A stretch of 64,000 bases of DNA, taken from the NCBI RefSeq assembly GCF_037975245.1, contig NC_092568.1, forward strand, positions 35,891,001-35,955,000, read 5' to 3'. Made by a program: the position numbers and the translations under genes. Source of the DNA: Apostichopus japonicus. Lineage: Eukaryota; Echinodermata; Holothuroidea; Aspidochirotida; Stichopodidae. Shown here piece after piece: positions 58,340-64,000 of the stretch; position 1 is the stretch's first letter, and each line of letters begins with the position of its first letter. Below the pieces are notes generated by a model. The model did not search any database. It was not told the DNA's origin and saw only the letters and a program-made list of their open reading frames with translations.

Positions 58340-61300
58340 GTTTATATAAATGATGCATGTTGTCTCCTAGCAACCTGTTTTCAAACAAACACAAGGGCAT
58401 GAAAAAAGTTAGGAAAGAAATTTTTAATTATGCAATAAATGCAACCTTCCGCAAAAATAACAAATAATTTATAATTGTAGTGTATGGAACATTTGTGTAG
58501 ACAACACAGCAAGAAGACTAATAATTATAAATAATCTCGACGTGGTTGTCATTCTCAGGAGGAAGCATTGGGGGCAAAGAGTCTTAGTTTCGGTGATAAA
58601 TTCGTTCTCATCAGTACAGCCAATCCTCTAGTCCCTGGTTGTAAAACTAAAGCAAAATAGAGAGAAAAAAGCAAAACAAAACAAAATATATAAAGGAAAG
58701 GAAAAGGTTAGAAAGAAACGAAAACATCTCGACTGTATATCACAGATGATGATCTCGGTACAGTTTCCTCGGCCTCAACGGAGACTTTAAAATAAGGTTT
58801 GATTTTCGTTGCATTTAATCAATTTTAAGAATTGCCAACGGAATTGTGAGATTGATTAGTGTAGCAAAGCTTGAACCGAGGTGCCTGTTTAAGTCCTTTC
58901 CCAATTAAGACGTAGCAAAAAGATTGCTCTAAGGAAAGACCGTGTTTTTTTTTGTGTGTTTTTTTACTCGACAATACACTAAGCCTCGTAGCCCGAAGCT
59001 ATGTAGGATTATTTTTGCACTCCGAACAGACGTTTGTTATTTTAAAGTAAAAATTACAGAAAGACATATATATGAATGTGATTAACAATGACAAAAATCT
59101 GAATTAGTAACATGACCATTCGTTTCATTTAGTAGTTATCTATTCCCGTTATGAAATTGCACAGAGAAGTGTAACAGATCTGATGAGACTGTCAAAAGAG
59201 CTTCATTTAGTCTGGCAAAAGTTAAAGGTCATCACTTGTAGGCTTCCCAAAAAGTACATTTACTGCTCAAATGTATCGTCGACGGTTGAAGGCTGGTACT
59301 CTCTAAAATATTCCTTGACAATGAAAAAAAGGTTAACTTTCGAAAATATAATCTCTCTCTTAATATTGAGGCATGATTTGAGGTTTGGTAACAAAGTATT
59401 TGTTGAAGTTCGAACACGAATGACCATTGCTTCATCATTTCTAGCCTTTTTGTGGGGAAAAGGGGTTAATTTCAAAACATGAGTCATGGTTTACAGCATG
59501 TCAACGTCAGGAAGTATACCAATGTATGACCATTGACTGCATAAAACATAGTCTGTATTCAATTGACATAGATTTCCAAATAATGTGTTAAACTGATTAG
59601 AACTTGAAGCTAGTGACAGGATAGTATGTTGCAATACCTCGTAGTTTTGTTGGGCCTCTAACGTTAAACTAAAGGAAAAAGACCCCCTTGAAGTTTTATA
59701 AATAAACGATAATGTTCTTGTATGCCACTTTATTTTACATTTTTACAAAGAATGCAGACAACAACAAAAATTCCTCCACTTTTGGTTATTAGAAATCCAA
59801 CCGCAAATCATGATTTATGTAATGAATATCGTGTAAATGATCGGAATGTAAAACATACACCAAAATTATATGCCAGATGGTACATTAGGATCTGTCGGAT
59901 ATGAAGTGGATGAGCAATAAACGTGTAAAGGCTATGTGAAAGGATAACGAACTTGAATATAGTACTCCAGCTATCCTATACTCTCCCTGTAAACTTTCTT
60001 TGTATTACTGATTTTGCTCTCTTTTTATAATTTGTTCTCCAAGGTCCCAATCATAGTATACGTCGTTCGTAACCGAGCGTACTATTTCTCTATAAGCCAT
60101 CTTGTTTACTTTTGCAATATATTACTCTTGGAAAATGCTTCGCAGGTGACCTTTAAAATGCATGTTAAAGTTTGAGCATATGTGAACAATATTTGACATT
60201 CTATTATATTTGGAGAACAAAAGGATTGAACTATGGTGATCCTGTTCGGCAACCCTCACAAACTATTCATATTTTTCTTTTCTTTTTTTAAAAGTATTTC
60301 AGTAAAAATGTAATTGGATCTTGTTAAATCGTGATAAACTATTTGATCAACCTCTAAAAGGGATTTAATCAACTGAAAGATATACTTTGTTTATTACTCA
60401 TGCATTAACATTCAAAACGACTGTTTCGGAAGACTAAAACTGACTTGACCATGGATTCCCAATTATATGTTCTTCAATATCACTGTGATGTAAGGTAATA
60501 TAAATATAATGTCAATATATTATAACTAACTAACGAATCAATATTGATGCAGTCCAGTGCAGTAAAATTACCATGGTCAAAGTTACGGTATGAAGGACAA
60601 ATATAACCTATCCCTTCATCTTTTTTCAATTTTATTTCTATTTTGGTACCTCTCTGCTACAAAGTACGATAACACAATAATAACTATACAACATCCTAAT
60701 TGCAATGTCATCCGCGAAAAGGCAAACATTCCACGATTTTAAGTATAATAGCTTTGGACAGGTAATGAAAATCTGTTAGTATATTTCCATTCAGGGACAA
60801 CACACTATAAACAAATGCATGAAACTTACTAATGAGATTTTTTTAGGGGGGGATGCACACATTAGTGTTGATCAAGTGTTCGGAGACCGTGAATAATTCG
60901 TTGAAAAACTAACTCACGTGGAACAAATTTCTAATACGAGTGGCACTATATATATAAAGCGAGTTAATCACGCGAGCTTTATGGTATAGTGATGTTTATT
61001 GTTTGCTTTGAAATAACCCGGGCAGTAAGTAAATCGGATGGCTATCTAATAATGAAAAAAAAGAAATTAAAAAATCTTAACAAAATGTGTATTGCTCTAG
61101 TATACGAGATGTGCACGTTCGCGTTATACGGAACCTTCGATGTGATTGTTTTTTTTTTAAAGGACTATGATCGGCAAAATGAAAAAAAAAATTCTTAGAA
61201 ATCATATAATATTTTGAGCAAGTTTGGGCGATTACAGAACGATTTATTTTCACATTATTTTCAATTTAATTTACATTTTAATAGTATTATCAGTATCATT

Positions 61301-63675
61301 ATTCATTTAAGAATGTATTATAAAATCACGCATGAGAAATCTATTAAGTATTCGAGGATGTGTAAAATATGTTGCGGAAAATTGATGTCGTGCAACCGCA
61401 GATTACAAATGATAGGGTTATAATAACCTATACTAACAGTTTATGTAAAATCCTTACATTGACTACTTTCTTACTAAATTCTTTTTCTGACATTTATCTT
61501 ACAGAACTATTGGCTCAATTTAAGCTTTAAAGTGAAAACGAAGTATGCGTTTTTCATACGGTTATTATTTTATTTATTATTTTGGAACGAAGCACATGAT
61601 CCAACTTTCAGCTTAATAACTTGTTCCGTAACTGAGATATAAATTTATTGAATGTTTTTCATTTTTAATGTGTATGAGTGTATTAAACATTATTCTAACG
61701 GGGACTTACGCCATCAGCTGCTTTCGTTTCTCTTTGACATGATTCTGTAACCTTGAAACTTCAGTTAGGATGTGATTATTGTGTTATTGATAAGATATGA
61801 TATAAACGACTTCATCGCAACTAAACATTGATTTCAATGTATAAAGAACATCACAACTCAATGCGCAATGTAGTCATCCACATAAGATGATTTAATCTCT
61901 CTCAGCAAGGGAATGAGCTATCAAGATGGGAAGTGCTGTAATATATTTAGTAGCATGTATTAAGCATGTTTCGTTCGTATACATTGTAGTACTATAGTAG
62001 GTAGAATTAGATTGATCACTGAATGGCCAGATTATCCTCATTTTTTGTTACGTGAACAAAATCTCATAAAATCTGACTGCATAACAGAGCCGGACTATAA
62101 TGGCTGGAGTAATCGGACAGTGTCCGAAAGCCAAGAGCATTAGGAGCACGTCAGCCTCCGTAGTCTTCTATAGTCTTAACTATCCGAAATGGTAGCACGT
62201 TTGGGTTACGTTCGGGTGTTGTGGATACTAGCCATGTAAGATTCAGAAGGTTCGCTAAATATGACACCAGGTCGTACGATTAAGAGGGGATCGATACCTC
62301 TCAATTTTTCATTGCCGATGCTGCTGGTGCAGAGGAGCAATGAACGTGTGTTTGAGGAGGTTGGGAACATCACCGTCTGTATGTCCGTGCTGCATATATA
62401 AGAAAGTTACTTTATTAGATCACATTTATTCAGAGAGTACCGGATCAACAAGTATACCTTTCTTTTTCAAACATTGACGATAGGTGATTAGCAACACGCA
62501 CAGGAAAGCTCATGTGATGTAGTGTAAGACGAGAACACTCATTATTGCATATTACCGTTGAAATGGAAAACCATTATTTCACTAACATCATTCAAAGAAA
62601 TATAACGAGATTATATATTTGTTTAACTATAAAGGAAATAAAACGGAAGAGCTTTTCAAGCATTAAAGGGGTACGTAATACAAAGACAAGGGAACATGTC
62701 CGCCTCCATATCTGATGAGAAACTAAATAAAAGTACGTAGACAATGATGTCATTGTTGGAGGATGCTAAAGAAGAGTTTCTATCATTGTGCTGACCTATC
62801 TAAAATTGTAATGGGCGTTTATACTTTCAAATCATCGAAGAGGAAATTATCGTAGCCTTTTATATCGAATACCCTTGATCTTGTCTTTTAAAAAAAGGAA
62901 AGAAAAAACGAAAGAAGACAAAACCCTTGGAAGACTTTCTTCCCACCAATGTAAATGAATCTCCTCTAGCGATGAAACTTGAAAATGACATTACTGACCA
63001 TCACCGGTAGATACCTTTGCGTCCTCTCACAAATTTACGTCATAGATGAGTTGAAAGTATCTCTGTTAAATGAAGCAAACGAGGATAAGGGGGAAAAGGT
63101 TATGTATAATGAAGGCTCTTAATCTCTAAAATAGTGCGACGATCTCATTTTTTTTTCTCTATCATCTACCTTGTTCCCCCTTTTCTCAATCTGTTTAACC
63201 GCATTACAATGCTAGCACATCTGAACAGCAATTAAAACGTTGACTATAATATACGCATACTTACCCTACTTGAAGACGAAGGAGTGACTTGCAAGGATTA
63301 AACAGCTTTTGGCGGAGTTACAGCCAAATGTGACTGATATAACATTAGACTGATCAAAAATTATATTTTCGAAGCTTGAAACTGAGTGGGTGGTACGTCC
63401 ATGATATGCATCAATTGAAGTTACGATGTGTTGGGTGCATTTAATGTGTCATATCAAAGGGAGATATGAATTATGAAAACTGTATGAGAAGGAAAATATT
63501 TTAATGGTTGCAACGAGATTAAAATTCTCTTCCGTCAGAATAAATTATTCTTTTTCTGAGACTACTTTGGGACCTCACTCCCTAAAAGATATAGGTATGC
63601 CGAGACGGTTAATGTCAAAGTAAATTAAAGCAAAATTTAAGTAGGTTTTGCAACTAGTGTCATAACTTCTTTAAA
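58335..63675. other. No gene recognised
   Basis: AT-rich sequence. A 99-codon plus-strand frame (59183-59482) with AATAAA near 59703 and a 69-codon frame (60989-61198) behind a TATATATATAAAG string (60947-60959) and a CACGTG site were considered but are too weak to call. A less AT-rich stretch at about 62085-62400 shows no recognisable coding or repeat content. Confidence 0.5.
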
Positions 63676-63765
63676 GAATAGGACACTCTTTAAATAGAGG
63701 ACACTACTTAAATAGAGGGCACTCTTTAAAATACCAAGGGCACCCTTTAAATACAGGGAACTCTT
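63676..63765. repeat. 18-20-bp minisatellite, about 5 units
   Basis: Unit GGACACTCTTTAAATAGA with variants (GGGCACTCTTTAAAATACC, GGGCACCCTTTAAATACA, GGGAACTCTTAA). Slightly variable unit length. Confidence 0.85.
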
Positions 63766-64000
63766 AATCTGTTTCTCTTACATAATGTAGATCGTAGTAT
63801 TTGTTTATTATTAGAACTGTTACTTGAATTGTACGTGCTGTGTTTATGCGTACAAATAGTGTGGTACAGTGTGTATAGTTATCGGATTCATGCTTTCTTT
63901 TCTTTGATATAGTCACAAAATATAATCAGTTCTTACTTTTTGTTCAAATTATCTATTTCAGATTCCTATTCCATTGGTAATAATGAGCCGCTATGCTATA
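63766..64000. other. No gene recognised
   Basis: AT-rich sequence to the window end. Nothing recognisable. Confidence 0.5.

Noticed and set aside
59183-59482. 99-codon plus-strand frame followed by AATAAA
   Set aside because: No TATA box or motif; AATAAA is frequent by chance in this composition; antisense frames of similar length overlap.
60947-61198. TATA-like element, CACGTG and a 69-codon frame
   Set aside because: The TATA string is a short TA run, the start context is poor and the protein is low-complexity Lys/Leu-rich.
1-64000. CRISPR arrays, bacterial operons, rRNA genes
   Set aside because: None seen: no regular repeat-spacer structure, no ribosome-binding-site-led gene series, no rRNA-like sequence. 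The window is eukaryotic in character.

Overview
This window is AT-rich, intron-like or intergenic animal DNA. I could not confirm a single protein-coding host gene. Dense (TA)n and (TC)n microsatellites, long C-tracts, tRNA-derived SINEs, CR1/L2/Jockey-type LINE remains and degenerate minisatellites point to a metazoan nuclear genome. The repeat style fits a marine invertebrate such as an echinoderm or mollusc, but that placement is inference and the species cannot be read from the sequence. Open frames are short (longest 120 codons) and most look like chance or repeat-derived frames.

Layout. 0-8.5 kb: a candidate MITE, the 3' end of a LINE on the minus strand, a 123-bp tandem duplication, the first of two tRNA-Ser-like SINEs, and a possible small intronless gene (TATA box, 120-codon frame with a hydrophobic segment, AATAAA). 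8.5-27 kb: mostly featureless, broken by three degenerate tandem arrays (14.7, 16.3 and 21.5 kb). 27-33 kb: a candidate CRE/CCAAT/TATA promoter, an inverted pair of a second SINE family, a 237-bp direct duplication and the second tRNA-Ser-like SINE. 36-41.5 kb: a 15-bp minisatellite, a TIR element with GTCCCCGA-rich ends, and a truncated copy of a third SINE embedded in (TA)n.

45.4-50.4 kb is the most layered part. A 33-bp minisatellite is split by a decayed LINE (endonuclease, reverse transcriptase and GAAT-type tail recognisable). That LINE's RT region is itself interrupted by a tandem array of 373-bp units, each carrying a tRNA-like pol III promoter on the minus strand and bordered by (TA)n on both sides.

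50.4-64 kb: a good candidate TATA promoter with a 5' splice donor (53.1 kb), large (TA)n blocks, and at 58.2 kb a compact hairpin-rich island holding a hammerhead-ribozyme-like core between two (TA)n tracts. The rest is featureless apart from a short minisatellite at 63.7 kb.

Nothing here forms an operon or pathway. The biology visible is the turnover of retroelements, SINEs and satellites. The items most worth following up are the hammerhead-like island, the SINE-containing 373-bp array, and the nested insertion history around it.
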